Source: Mesorhizobium loti CJ3sym (GTDB lineage: Bacteria > Pseudomonadota > Alphaproteobacteria > Rhizobiales > Rhizobiaceae). From it: DNA of 64,000 bases. Where the stretch lies: NCBI RefSeq assembly GCF_000472785.1, contig NZ_AXAL01000008.1, positions 62,001-126,000 of the forward strand, written 5' to 3'. Positions 44,370 to 52,550 of this stretch are shown piece by piece. A program made the translations under genes and the position numbers. How positions within the stretch are numbered: the first letter of the stretch is position 1; the number at the start of each line of letters is the position of its first letter. The notes below the pieces were generated by a model. The model saw only the letters and a program-made list of their open reading frames with translations. It was not told the DNA's origin and searched no databases.

Positions 44370-44385
44370 TTGAACATTCATTCAG
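44370..44385. promoter_or_regulatory. BetI-like operator 3, methyltransferase/FAD operon divergent promoter
   Basis: TTGAACATTCATTCAG, 16 bp, one mismatch in the TTGAA-N6-TTCAA pattern. Lies between the two main divergent operons of the locus and, like the 36161 site, is preceded by CATCATTT. Confidence 0.5.
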
Positions 44386-44560
44386 TATGGCTGGACAGAA
44401 CGGCTGATACCGTGCCAAATTCCGCGTATTCGGGAACAGATCACGCAAAAATGAACAGCGGGTCACAGAGCAATCCCAGGAAAAGTGTGAGCGGTTTTCC
44501 CGGGAAACCGCGCAGCGCTTTCCCTTGGGAATTGCGTAGAAACAAAGAGACAGGGCCACA

Positions 44561-46180
44561 ATGAAAGCTTGGGACGCGATCATCATCGGCGGCGGACACA
44601 ACGGTCTGGTCAACGCCTGCTACCTGCAGCGCGCAGGGCTCGATGTGCTGGTGGTGGAGAAGAACGACTGGGTTGGAGGTGCAGCCACCAGTCGTGAGTT
44701 GACGCCGGGCTTCCTCTACTCCAACTGCTCCTATGTCTGCTCGCTGTTTCGCCCCGAGATCATGCGCGACCTCGAACTGCCGCGCTTCGGCCTGCAGGTC
44801 ATCTCCTATGAGGGCGGCGCTGTATTCACCAGGGATGGCGACTATCTCGCCAACTACCGCGACCACGACGCGCACCGGCGCGAATTCGCCCGCTTCTCCA
44901 AACGCGATGCCGAAGCCTATGACGGCTATGCCCGCGACGTGACACGGCAGTGCCGCTTCATCCAACCGCTCTTGATGCGCACCGCCCCCGATCCGACCAG
45001 CCTCAAGCCGCGCGACCTCGGCGAATTGCTCTATCTAGGGAAAAAGTTTGCCGGCCTGTCTGCTGAGGAAATGGCGCTGACGCTGCGCTTCTGGACGATG
45101 TCGATCTCGGAATTCCTCGACGAATATTTCGAGACCGATGTCATCAAGGCAAACTTCGCTCTGTCCGGCATCATCGGCACCGCGCTCGGGCCGATGTCGC
45201 CCGGCACGGCTTACGTGCTGCTGCACCATTATATGGGCGAGGTCGACGGCTCGGTCGGCGCCTGGGGCTATGCGCGCGGTGGCATGGGCGCCGTGACCAA
45301 AGCGCTGGCCGCATCGTTCAAGGCCTCGGGCGGCGCCATCCGCACCGGCGCCGAGGTCGACCATGTGCTGGTGAGCAGAGGCAAGGCCAAGGGTGTGGTG
45401 CTGGCCGGCGGTGAGGAGATTTACGGCAAGCTCGTCGTCTCCAACGCCGACGTGAAGCGCACCTTCCTGAAGCTGGTCGAGGAAAAGGAGTTGCCCGACA
45501 TTTTCCTGCGCCGGGTGAAGAATTTCAAGATCCGCGGCTCATCCGGCAAGGTCAACATCGCACTCGATTCGCTGCCGGAATTCCCCGCACTGCCGAAGGA
45601 TTCGCCGGTCTATCGCGGCGACATGCATTTCACCGATTCGATGGAGCGCATGGAACGCGCCTATGACGACTGGAAGGCCGGTCGCTGGTCGTCTGACCCG
45701 TTCCTCGACATGGTGATCCCGACGACCCTCGACCCGACGATGGCGCCTCCCGGCAAACACTTCATGAGTTGCTTCGTGCAGTACGCGCCGCCCAAGGTGA
45801 ACGGCCGCGACTGGACCGATGCCGACCGCGATGGTTTCGCCGAAAGCGTGATTGCGCAGATATCAGAATACTCACCGGGTTTCCGCGACCGCATCGTCCA
45901 CATGGAAGTGCGCACGCCACGCGAGATCGAGGCCGAGGTCGGCCTCACCGAAGGGAACATTTTCCAGGGTGAGCTGACCTTCGACCAGCTTTTGTTCAAC
46001 CGCCCGGTGCCGGGCTACGCGCAATATCGCTCACCGGTTGGCGGGCTCTACATGTGCGGCTCCTCAACCCATCCCGGCGGTGGCGTCATGGGCGCGCCCG
46101 GCCGCAATGCCGCCGCCGAAATCCTGCGCGATCTCGCCAAATCCACCTCGCATATGAGCCCGGCCCATGACGTCATTTGA
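44561..46180 (+). CDS. NAD(P)/FAD-dependent oxidoreductase, phytoene-dehydrogenase-like (copy 1)
   Basis: 539 residues. FAD motif AIIIGGGHNGLVNACYLQRAG, VVEKNDWVGGAATS, the conserved SPGTAYVLLHHYMGE and ARGGMGAVTKALA segments, and C-terminal YMCGSSTHPGGGVMGAPGRNAA belong to the CrtI/PYROXD2 group. In this context carotenoid chemistry is unlikely; oxidation of an amine or N-methyl group is more plausible. Overlaps the second copy by 14 nt. Confidence 0.82.
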   Translation: MKAWDAIIIGGGHNGLVNACYLQRAGLDVLVVEKNDWVGGAATSRELTPGFLYSNCSYVCSLFRPEIMRDLELPRFGLQVISYEGGAVFTRDGDYLANYRDHDAHRREFARFSKRDAEAYDGYARDVTRQCRFIQPLLMRTAPDPTSLKPRDLGELLYLGKKFAGLSAEEMALTLRFWTMSISEFLDEYFETDVIKANFALSGIIGTALGPMSPGTAYVLLHHYMGEVDGSVGAWGYARGGMGAVTKALAASFKASGGAIRTGAEVDHVLVSRGKAKGVVLAGGEEIYGKLVVSNADVKRTFLKLVEEKELPDIFLRRVKNFKIRGSSGKVNIALDSLPEFPALPKDSPVYRGDMHFTDSMERMERAYDDWKAGRWSSDPFLDMVIPTTLDPTMAPPGKHFMSCFVQYAPPKVNGRDWTDADRDGFAESVIAQISEYSPGFRDRIVHMEVRTPREIEAEVGLTEGNIFQGELTFDQLLFNRPVPGYAQYRSPVGGLYMCGSSTHPGGGVMGAPGRNAAAEILRDLAKSTSHMSPAHDVI

Positions 46181-47732
46181 TGCAATCGTCATTGGCGGCG
46201 GCCACAACGGCCTCGTCGCTGCGGCCACGCTGGCAAAGACCGGCCGCAAGGTACTGGTGCTGGAAGCCGCAAAGGATGTCGGCGGCGCCGCGCGCACCGA
46301 GGAATTCGCACCCGGCTTTCGCGTCTCCTCGGTCGCCCATGTGCTGAATCGTCTGCACCCCGAAATGGTGAGGACGCTGGAGCTGGAGAAGCATGGGCTG
46401 CAATTTGCCCGCACGGACTTTCTGCCGTCGGTAGCGCTGTCCAGGGATGGCCCAGCGCTTATGCTGCATGGTGCCTATGGCGAGGTGCTGACCGGCGCCA
46501 GTTCCTCCGAGCAGTCGGCCTGGAAAGAATTGCGGGCGCAGCTGTTGCGCTATGCCGGCATCCTAAAACCCTTCCTCTCCCGCCGCGCGCCCGATCTCGC
46601 CGGTATGTCGCTGCTGGAGACCGCGTCGCTCGGCCAGACTGCACTGGCGCTGAAGAAGCTCGGCAAGGAAGACATGCGCGATTTCCTGCGCGTGCTCTTG
46701 ATGAATGTCGCCGATTTGCTCGACGAACAGCTCGAGGACGACAGGCTGAAGGGCCTTCTCGCCTTCGATGCAACGCTTGGCAGCCATCTCGGCCCGCGCT
46801 CGCCGACGTCGTTGCTAGGCCTCTATTATCGCCTGGCTGGCGAGACCGGCGGTGCGGCGGGTGCGCAAGTTCTGCCAAGGGGGGGCATGGGTGCGGTCGT
46901 CGCCGCCATTCGCGCCGCCGCGGAAAAGGCCGGCGTCACCATCCGGACATCGGTTGCCGTGGCAAAAATCATCGTCGAGAAGGGCCGCGCTGTCGGCGTC
47001 GCGCTCGACACTGGCGAGGAGTTGCGCGCCAGGACAATCGTCTCCGCCATCAATCCTGCGACCACCTTCCGCGACCTTGTCGGGCCACGCGAGATCGACA
47101 CCGGCTTCGTGCGCAAGGTCAAAAACATCCGCATGAAGGGCGATGCCGCCAAGCTCAATCTGGCGCTCGACCGGCCGCCACAATTTGGCGGGGTCGATGC
47201 CGCAGGCCAAAAGGGCCGGTTGGTCATCGCCCCCTCGCCCGATCACGTCGAGCGCGCCTTCAACCCGTCCAAATACGGTGAATTCTCGCCCGAGCCGGTC
47301 ATGGAGATCACGCTGCCTAGCCTCGCCGATCCGTCGCTCGCGCCTGATGGAGCCTGTGTGCTGTCGGCGGTGGTGCAGTACGCGCCCTACGCTTTGAAGG
47401 AAGGCTGGGATGCCGGCAAGCCGAAATTCCTTAGGGCGGTCATGGCGCAGCTTGAGGCTTATGCGCCCGGCATCGGCAAGAGCGTCGTCCATGCCGAGCT
47501 GCTGACGCCGGCCGATATCGAGACGCGCTACCGCATGCCGGGCGGCCACTGGCACCATGGCGAACTGCAGGCCGACCAGATGCTGATCTCGCGGCCCGTC
47601 TCCGGCTGGTCAGGCTACGACACGCCGCTCGAAGGGCTGTTTCTGGCCAGCGCTGGCTCGCATCCGGGCGGTGGCGTCTCCGGCGCACCAGGCTTGAACG
47701 CCGCACGACGCATCATTGCGATGAAGGGATAG
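46167..47732 (+). CDS. NAD(P)/FAD-dependent oxidoreductase, phytoene-dehydrogenase-like (copy 2)
   Basis: 521 residues, same family as the preceding gene: AIVIGGGHNGLVAAATLAKTG, LPRGGMGAVVAAIRAAAEKAG and FLASAGSHPGGGVSGAPGLNAA. The middle of the protein has diverged from copy 1, so the pair is an old duplication or a heteromeric enzyme rather than a recent copy. Overlaps copy 1 at its start; the GcvT-like gene begins 4 nt after its stop. Confidence 0.82.
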   Translation: MTSFDAIVIGGGHNGLVAAATLAKTGRKVLVLEAAKDVGGAARTEEFAPGFRVSSVAHVLNRLHPEMVRTLELEKHGLQFARTDFLPSVALSRDGPALMLHGAYGEVLTGASSSEQSAWKELRAQLLRYAGILKPFLSRRAPDLAGMSLLETASLGQTALALKKLGKEDMRDFLRVLLMNVADLLDEQLEDDRLKGLLAFDATLGSHLGPRSPTSLLGLYYRLAGETGGAAGAQVLPRGGMGAVVAAIRAAAEKAGVTIRTSVAVAKIIVEKGRAVGVALDTGEELRARTIVSAINPATTFRDLVGPREIDTGFVRKVKNIRMKGDAAKLNLALDRPPQFGGVDAAGQKGRLVIAPSPDHVERAFNPSKYGEFSPEPVMEITLPSLADPSLAPDGACVLSAVVQYAPYALKEGWDAGKPKFLRAVMAQLEAYAPGIGKSVVHAELLTPADIETRYRMPGGHWHHGELQADQMLISRPVSGWSGYDTPLEGLFLASAGSHPGGGVSGAPGLNAARRIIAMKG

Positions 47733-47736
47733 AATC

Positions 47737-48996
47737 ATGGCCCAGGCGACCAGGAAGAAGCCCGTTGCAAACACAGCCAATGCGGCTGTTTCCGCGCGCA
47801 TCGTAGCCCAAGGCCATTTCCGCACGCTGCGCCTTGGCACGCCATTCCAGCCGCGCCTCGATGCGCTGGCCAAAACCCAGGACTGGTACAATTGGGCCGG
47901 CTACCGCGCACCGCATTCTCTATGGGACGAGGAGCTCGAATATTTCGCCATACGCAGCCAGGCAGCACTGTTCGACATCTCGCCAATGACCAAATACCGG
48001 ATCGAAGGGCCGGACGCCGAAGCCTTACTGAACCGCGTCACCTTGCGCGACGTCACCAAGCTCAAGCCGGGCCGGGTCCATTACACGGCGTGGTGCGACG
48101 ACGAGGGATTTGTCCTTGATGACGGCACGCTATTTCGTCTGTCGCCGACCCGCTTCCGCCTGTGCTCGCAGGAGCGGCATCTGCCCTGGCTGCTCGACAG
48201 CGCCATCGGCTTCGACGTCATCGTCCAGGAGGAAACCGAGGCGGTCGCCGGGCTCGCGCTGCAGGGGCCAACCTCCTTCGCCGTGCTACGCGATGCCGGT
48301 TTCGCCGGCGTCGAGAAGCTGAAAGTTTTTGACCTTGCCGATTTCCCGCATGATGGCGGCACCGTCAGCATCTCGCGCACTGGCTTCACCGGTGATCTCG
48401 GCTACGAACTGTTCGTTCCGGCCGATAAGTCGCTGAGCCTCTGGGACCGGCTGATGACAGCGGGCGAACTGCGCGGTATCAGGGCCATCGGCTACACCGC
48501 GCTCAACCGCGCCCGTCTCGAGGCCGGGCTGATCGTTGCCAATGCCGATTTCACCACCGCCGAACACGCTATACGCGCCGACCGCTTGCGCAGGCCCGAC
48601 GAGATCGGGCTCGGCTTCATGATCGATCCGGAAAAAGGCCATTTCAACGGCCGCCGCGCCATCCTCGAAGCGCGCGCCAAACGCAAGCTGCGCCATGTGC
48701 TGGTCGGGCTGGAGATCGAAGGCAACATCCCGGCCGAACACGCCATCGTCTATTACAAGAAGAGCCAAGAGGTCGGCCTGGTCAGCGCCGCCATGTGGTC
48801 GCCGATGGCCAAGCGCAACATTGCCATCGCCTCGCTGGAGCGGCCGTATGGTGATACGCTGGTCGAGGACCTCTGGGTCGAGATCTACGCCATGCGCGAG
48901 CTGCAGTATCAGAAGCTGATGAAACGGGCCAAGGTGGTGGCACGGCCCTTCATCAAGCTCGACCGCCGCACCGCCAATCCGCCAGCGGATTTCTGA
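47737..48996 (+). CDS. GcvT-family aminomethyltransferase-like protein
   Basis: 419 residues. RSQAALFDISPMTKYRIEGPDAEALLNRV and the later ISRTGFTGDLGYELFVPA and LNRARLEAG are folate-binding GcvT-type segments; the C-terminal barrel contains GLVSAAMWSP. Members use tetrahydrofolate to accept one-carbon units (glycine cleavage, dimethylglycine and DMSP demethylases). No lipoyl GcvH partner is nearby, so a demethylase role is more likely than glycine cleavage. It would conserve methyl groups removed by the locus. Confidence 0.85.
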   Translation: MAQATRKKPVANTANAAVSARIVAQGHFRTLRLGTPFQPRLDALAKTQDWYNWAGYRAPHSLWDEELEYFAIRSQAALFDISPMTKYRIEGPDAEALLNRVTLRDVTKLKPGRVHYTAWCDDEGFVLDDGTLFRLSPTRFRLCSQERHLPWLLDSAIGFDVIVQEETEAVAGLALQGPTSFAVLRDAGFAGVEKLKVFDLADFPHDGGTVSISRTGFTGDLGYELFVPADKSLSLWDRLMTAGELRGIRAIGYTALNRARLEAGLIVANADFTTAEHAIRADRLRRPDEIGLGFMIDPEKGHFNGRRAILEARAKRKLRHVLVGLEIEGNIPAEHAIVYYKKSQEVGLVSAAMWSPMAKRNIAIASLERPYGDTLVEDLWVEIYAMRELQYQKLMKRAKVVARPFIKLDRRTANPPADF

Positions 48997-48998
48997 CC

Positions 48999-49259
48999 AT
49001 GGCCGACGAAGCTGACAAGCCGGAAGAAGATGGCGAAGCCGCCGAACAGTGGGAGCTGGTCAACACGCCGCTTGGCGAACAATGGTCCGGCCGCACGCGC
49101 TATGCCGCCGCCATGTTCTTCTACAAGCGTGACGAGATGAGCGCCGAGACGCTCGAAGTCTACCGCATCTGCGCGCGGCTTGATTCGGAAAATCCGCTGC
49201 CGATCATCCGCGACCGTGGCGTCGGCAAGGACTGGCTCAAAAGAATTGGTTTCGAATAG
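48999..49259 (+). CDS. Small conserved-looking protein of unknown function (86 aa)
   Basis: Acidic N-terminus (MADEADKPEEDGEAAEQ) followed by a compact domain (WELVNTPLGEQWSGRTRYAAAMFFYKRDEMS, YRICARLDSENPLP). Begins 2 nt after the GcvT-like stop, so clearly in that operon. No membrane segment, cysteine pair or known motif. Could be an accessory subunit of the oxidoreductases or the GcvT-like enzyme; function unknown. Confidence 0.7.
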   Translation: MADEADKPEEDGEAAEQWELVNTPLGEQWSGRTRYAAAMFFYKRDEMSAETLEVYRICARLDSENPLPIIRDRGVGKDWLKRIGFE

Positions 49260-49269
49260 CGCCTGCGCG

Positions 49270-50328
49270 CTATCCAATTGTCTTTTCAAGCATGTTCAAC
49301 CAATTGCGATAGGCGATTTTTTCGATCAATGCCCGGCCGAAACCGCGCGCGGCCAACGCATCGATCAGCTTCGGCAGGCCGGCGACGTCACCGATGACGG
49401 CCGGAATCATGGCGCCGTCGAAATCCGAACCGAGACCGACGCCGTCCTCGCCCAGCGCCTGCAGCAGCGAATCGACATGGCGCACCATGATGTCGAGGCT
49501 GGTGTCGGCGTTCATGCGGCCGTCCTCGCGCAAAAATCCGGTGGCGAAGTTCAGCCCGACCATGCCGCCCGACTCGCGGATTGCGCCGAGTTGCCAGTCA
49601 GTCAGATTGCGTGAATGGCCGCAGATCGCGTGCACATTGGAGTGCGTGGCGACCAGCGGCGCGTCGCTGAGACCAGCGACATCGCGAAAACCCTTCTCGT
49701 TGAGATGCGAGAGGTCGATCATGATCTTCAGCTGATTGCAGGCCTTGACCAGCGCCTTGCCGGCGTCAGTCAGACCCGGGCCGGTATCCGGCGAGGACGG
49801 AAAGCGGAACGGCACGCCGTGACCGAAAGCATTCGGCCGGCTCCAGACGATGCCGAGCGAGCGCAAGCCGGCGGCATGCAGCACGTCGAGCATGGTGAGT
49901 TCGGGATCGATCGCCTCGACGCCCTCGATGTGGAACACGGCGGCGATCGTGCCTTTGGCCATGGCGTTGTATATGTCGGCGGCGGTCCGGCAGACGGCAA
50001 GCGCTCCGGCCCGTTCCAGCCGAAACAGGATCGAGGCCATCGCGATCGTTGAGTTGAGCGCATCGGCGCGCGGCACCTCCGGCGGCAGAGGCTCGCTGTC
50101 ACTCGGTGCCAACGGGACCGCGCTGCGCCTGGCCTTCTCGACCGGCGGCGGGAAGATCGCGAACATGCCGCCGGCAAAGCCGCCGGCTTTCGCACGCGGC
50201 AGGTCGATATGACCGCCCGACTTGCCCTCGATGAACAGCTTTTCGACGTCCGTGTCCTTCGACTGATAAAGTCGCAGCAGCGTATCATTGTGGCCGTCGA
50301 AGACGGGGACGAGGTCTGTTTCGGTCAT
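49270..50328 (-). CDS. Membrane dipeptidase (renal dipeptidase family, peptidase M19)
   Basis: 352 residues of amidohydrolase-fold zinc enzyme. Metal ligands are in VFDGHNDTLLRL (HxD), FHIEGVEAI (Glu), IDLSHLNEKG and LVATHSNVHAI (His), with GLGSDFDG near the end. No signal peptide, so cytosolic. Such enzymes cleave dipeptides or related amides. It ends 10 nt from the convergent 86-aa gene. Dipeptidases of this family also accompany glycine betaine catabolism genes in Pseudomonas (from memory). ATG at 50328; GTG at 50358 is possible. Confidence 0.88.
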   Translation of the reverse strand: MTETDLVPVFDGHNDTLLRLYQSKDTDVEKLFIEGKSGGHIDLPRAKAGGFAGGMFAIFPPPVEKARRSAVPLAPSDSEPLPPEVPRADALNSTIAMASILFRLERAGALAVCRTAADIYNAMAKGTIAAVFHIEGVEAIDPELTMLDVLHAAGLRSLGIVWSRPNAFGHGVPFRFPSSPDTGPGLTDAGKALVKACNQLKIMIDLSHLNEKGFRDVAGLSDAPLVATHSNVHAICGHSRNLTDWQLGAIRESGGMVGLNFATGFLREDGRMNADTSLDIMVRHVDSLLQALGEDGVGLGSDFDGAMIPAVIGDVAGLPKLIDALAARGFGRALIEKIAYRNWLNMLEKTIG

Positions 50329-50473
50329 AGGGGGATCATTCACTTCGTTTGTCGGCACGGCGATATATCATATCTAGGCAAGATATCCGGTCGCGGCAAA
50401 TTACAAAGCCAATCGGCTGCCGCGACCGCCCCCTTCTTGCATGCACACCGATCGACGAGGTGCTTGCGCCCCC

Positions 50474-50773
50474 CTACTGCTTCAGCACGTCGGCCCATTC
50501 CGGATGGCGGCGGAACTGGGCGTTGGCGAAGGGACAAAGCGGGATGATCTTCTTGCCCACTGCCCGGGCATCCTCGACGGCACGGGTGACGAGCCGAAGC
50601 CCGGCACCCTGGCCGCGAAATGCGTCCGGCACTTCCGTGTGGTCGATGATGATCTGGTGTTCGCCGATCTTGGTGAAGGTCATCTCGGCCTCGGCGCCAC
50701 CGGGTCCGCGCAGGACATAGCGGCCCTTGGAGCCGCGGTCTTCCAATTCGATTTCAGGCAGTTGGTCGGGCAT
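50474..50773 (-). CDS. Small GNAT-family N-acetyltransferase (YidJ/CG type)
   Basis: 99 residues. Acetyl-CoA binding core IIIDHTEVPDAFRGQGAGLRLVTRAVEDARAVGKKIIPLCPFA is typical of the short single-domain Acetyltransf_CG family. Substrate unknown. Start lies 3 nt after the hydrolase stop, in the same operon as mhqD and mhqO homologues. Confidence 0.85.
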   Translation of the reverse strand: MPDQLPEIELEDRGSKGRYVLRGPGGAEAEMTFTKIGEHQIIIDHTEVPDAFRGQGAGLRLVTRAVEDARAVGKKIIPLCPFANAQFRRHPEWADVLKQ

Positions 50774-50775
50774 GT

Positions 50776-51396
50776 CTACACTCCTTGAGCGACACCGGCG
50801 AAGAGCCGCCGGGCCGTCTCGATTTCATTAGGCCGCACCTCGTGCCCGCCTTCGTGCCACTCCACTGTGACATCGGCACCATCGGCACGCAAATAGGCTT
50901 CGAGCCGCGTCGTCAGGTTCGGCGGGCAGATCGGATCGCGCTTGCCGGCGGTCACCAGGATGTGCCGGCCGACAAGGCTGCCGTTTATCTCAGGCTCGAA
51001 CGGGATCAGCGGATGCATCAGCACCGTGGCGTCGAACAGGTCGGGGGCCTCGAACACCAGCGATGCCAGTATGTTGGCGCCGTTGGAATAGCCTAGGCCC
51101 AGCACGATTGATGGCTTCGCTGCCTCGACATGCGCCTTGACGAATTCGGCCATCTTATCCGTCGCCCGCGTCAGATCGCCCATGTCATAGACGCCCTCGC
51201 CGGTGCGGCGGAAGAAGCGCGCCGCACCGTGTTCGGAGACATCGCCGCGCGGCGAGATGATGGTGGCCTGGGGCACGAGATCGCGCCCCAGCGAGACAAG
51301 CTGGCTCTCGTCACCTCCCGTGCCATGGAAGACGAAAAGCAGTGGACCGCCCGGCGAACCGGGCAGCGCCTTGTGGATGTAAGCGTCCTTGCTCAT
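50776..51396 (-). CDS. mhqD: Alpha/beta hydrolase, MhqD-like carboxylesterase
   Basis: 206 residues. LFVFHGTGGDESQLV (oxyanion region), nucleophile in GLGYSNGANILAS (GxSxG), catalytic Asp in VTAGKRDPICPP and His in VEWHEGGHEV. Phospholipase/carboxylesterase family. Adjacent mhqO-like dioxygenase, as in Bacillus mhqNOD, suggests a role with quinones or hydroquinones. Starts 4 nt after the dioxygenase stop. Confidence 0.82.
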   Translation of the reverse strand: MSKDAYIHKALPGSPGGPLLFVFHGTGGDESQLVSLGRDLVPQATIISPRGDVSEHGAARFFRRTGEGVYDMGDLTRATDKMAEFVKAHVEAAKPSIVLGLGYSNGANILASLVFEAPDLFDATVLMHPLIPFEPEINGSLVGRHILVTAGKRDPICPPNLTTRLEAYLRADGADVTVEWHEGGHEVRPNEIETARRLFAGVAQGV

Positions 51397-51400
51397 GACT

Positions 51401-52333
51401 TCAGCCTTCCAGCTTCTGCAAATGCTGTTCGAGATAGGGTCTGAGATGCTGGTGCTGTGTCGGCAGCTTCAGCGCTTCGCCGAGATGCGCGGTGTCTTCG
51501 TCGCGGTCGAATCCCGGCTCGTTGGTGGCGACTTCGAACAGCACGCCGCCCGGCGTGCGGAAATAGATCGCCCAGAAATAATCGCGGTCGATCACGGGCG
51601 TCACCCCATAGCCGGTATCGATCAAGGCCTTGCGCACTTCGAGCTGCTTGGCACGGTTCTCGACGGCGAAGGCGACATGGTGGACCGAGCCGGCGCCGAG
51701 ATCGGCAAAGGGCGCGGTCGGCAGCGATTCAATGTCTATGACATCGGCGCCATTGCCGTTCTTAACGGCAAGCCGCCTTATAGTACCTGACTTGTCGACC
51801 TCCTCGTAACCCATGAATTTCAAGAGCTCCTCGGTGGCGCCGCCGTCCTTCAGCCTGAGCGAAACCGAGTGGAAGCCACGGATCGCTTCGTCGGTTGGAA
51901 TGCCGCCCTTGACCCAGGGGGCTCTGCTATCGGCCTTGTCCTCGACGAGCGCGAAACCGTCGCCATCCGGCCCGGCAAATCCGAGCCGCTTCTCACCAAA
52001 ACTCTCCTCGCGGGAGACACCGGTCACGCCCTCGTCAGTGAAGCGCTTTTCCCAATAGGCGAGCGTGCCTTCCGGCACGGAGTAAACCGTGGTGCCGACC
52101 TCGCCGACGCCGTGACGGCCCTTGCCGATGTTGGGAAACGGAAAATAGGTCATCACCGAACCGGGTGTGCCGGCCTCGTCGCCATAATAGAGGTGGTAGA
52201 CGTCAGGCGCGTCGAAATTGACGGTTTTCTTGACCCGGCGCAGGCCGAGCTTGTGGGTGAAGAAATTATTGTTCTGCCGGGCATCCCTGGCCATCGAGGT
52301 GACGTGATGCAGGCCCTTGATCTGGTCGAGCAT
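51401..52333 (-). CDS. mhqO: Ring-cleaving dioxygenase, MhqO-like (glyoxalase fold)
   Basis: 310 residues with two vicinal-oxygen-chelate modules: GLHHVTSMARDARQNNNFFTHKLGLRRVKKTVNFD at the start, and FHSVSLRLKDGG, SVHHVAFAVENR and YFRTPGGVLFEVAT in the second half, providing the His/Glu iron ligands. MhqO-type enzymes open hydroquinone rings. ATG at 52333 is preceded by GGAAGGAGCAAGACA; the frame opens 16 codons earlier. First gene of the mhqO-mhqD-GNAT operon. Confidence 0.87.
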   Translation of the reverse strand: MLDQIKGLHHVTSMARDARQNNNFFTHKLGLRRVKKTVNFDAPDVYHLYYGDEAGTPGSVMTYFPFPNIGKGRHGVGEVGTTVYSVPEGTLAYWEKRFTDEGVTGVSREESFGEKRLGFAGPDGDGFALVEDKADSRAPWVKGGIPTDEAIRGFHSVSLRLKDGGATEELLKFMGYEEVDKSGTIRRLAVKNGNGADVIDIESLPTAPFADLGAGSVHHVAFAVENRAKQLEVRKALIDTGYGVTPVIDRDYFWAIYFRTPGGVLFEVATNEPGFDRDEDTAHLGEALKLPTQHQHLRPYLEQHLQKLEG

Positions 52334-52448
52334 TGTCTTGCTCCTTCCCTTGGTTTTCGTGCGGCCCTTGCCGCTGTCCACGCCAATATGAGGACAGGCC
52401 TGCTCATAGCAAAGGCGGCAAACACAGAATGGACTGTGCTGTAAAAGT

Positions 52449-52475
52449 GAACAATCGAAAGAGATTTGTTCACCA
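52449..52475. promoter_or_regulatory. Inverted repeat between mhqO and the sulfatase gene
   Basis: GTGAACAA (52449-52456) and TTGTTCAC (52468-52475) around 11 nt, in the divergent promoter region. Candidate operator for a quinone-responsive regulator not encoded in the window. Confidence 0.45.
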
Positions 52476-52550
52476 ATTGACTAGTGCGGGCGGCCTTGCA
52501 CCTTTGCTGGAAATCGGTTCCATGAGCTGCATTCGAACATACAGCGAAAG

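Noticed and set aside
41612..44407. A 931-codon plus-strand open frame over the binding-protein, tetR and methyltransferase genes
   Set aside because: Shadow of four well-supported minus-strand genes; no domain, Arg/Gly/Leu-rich composition.
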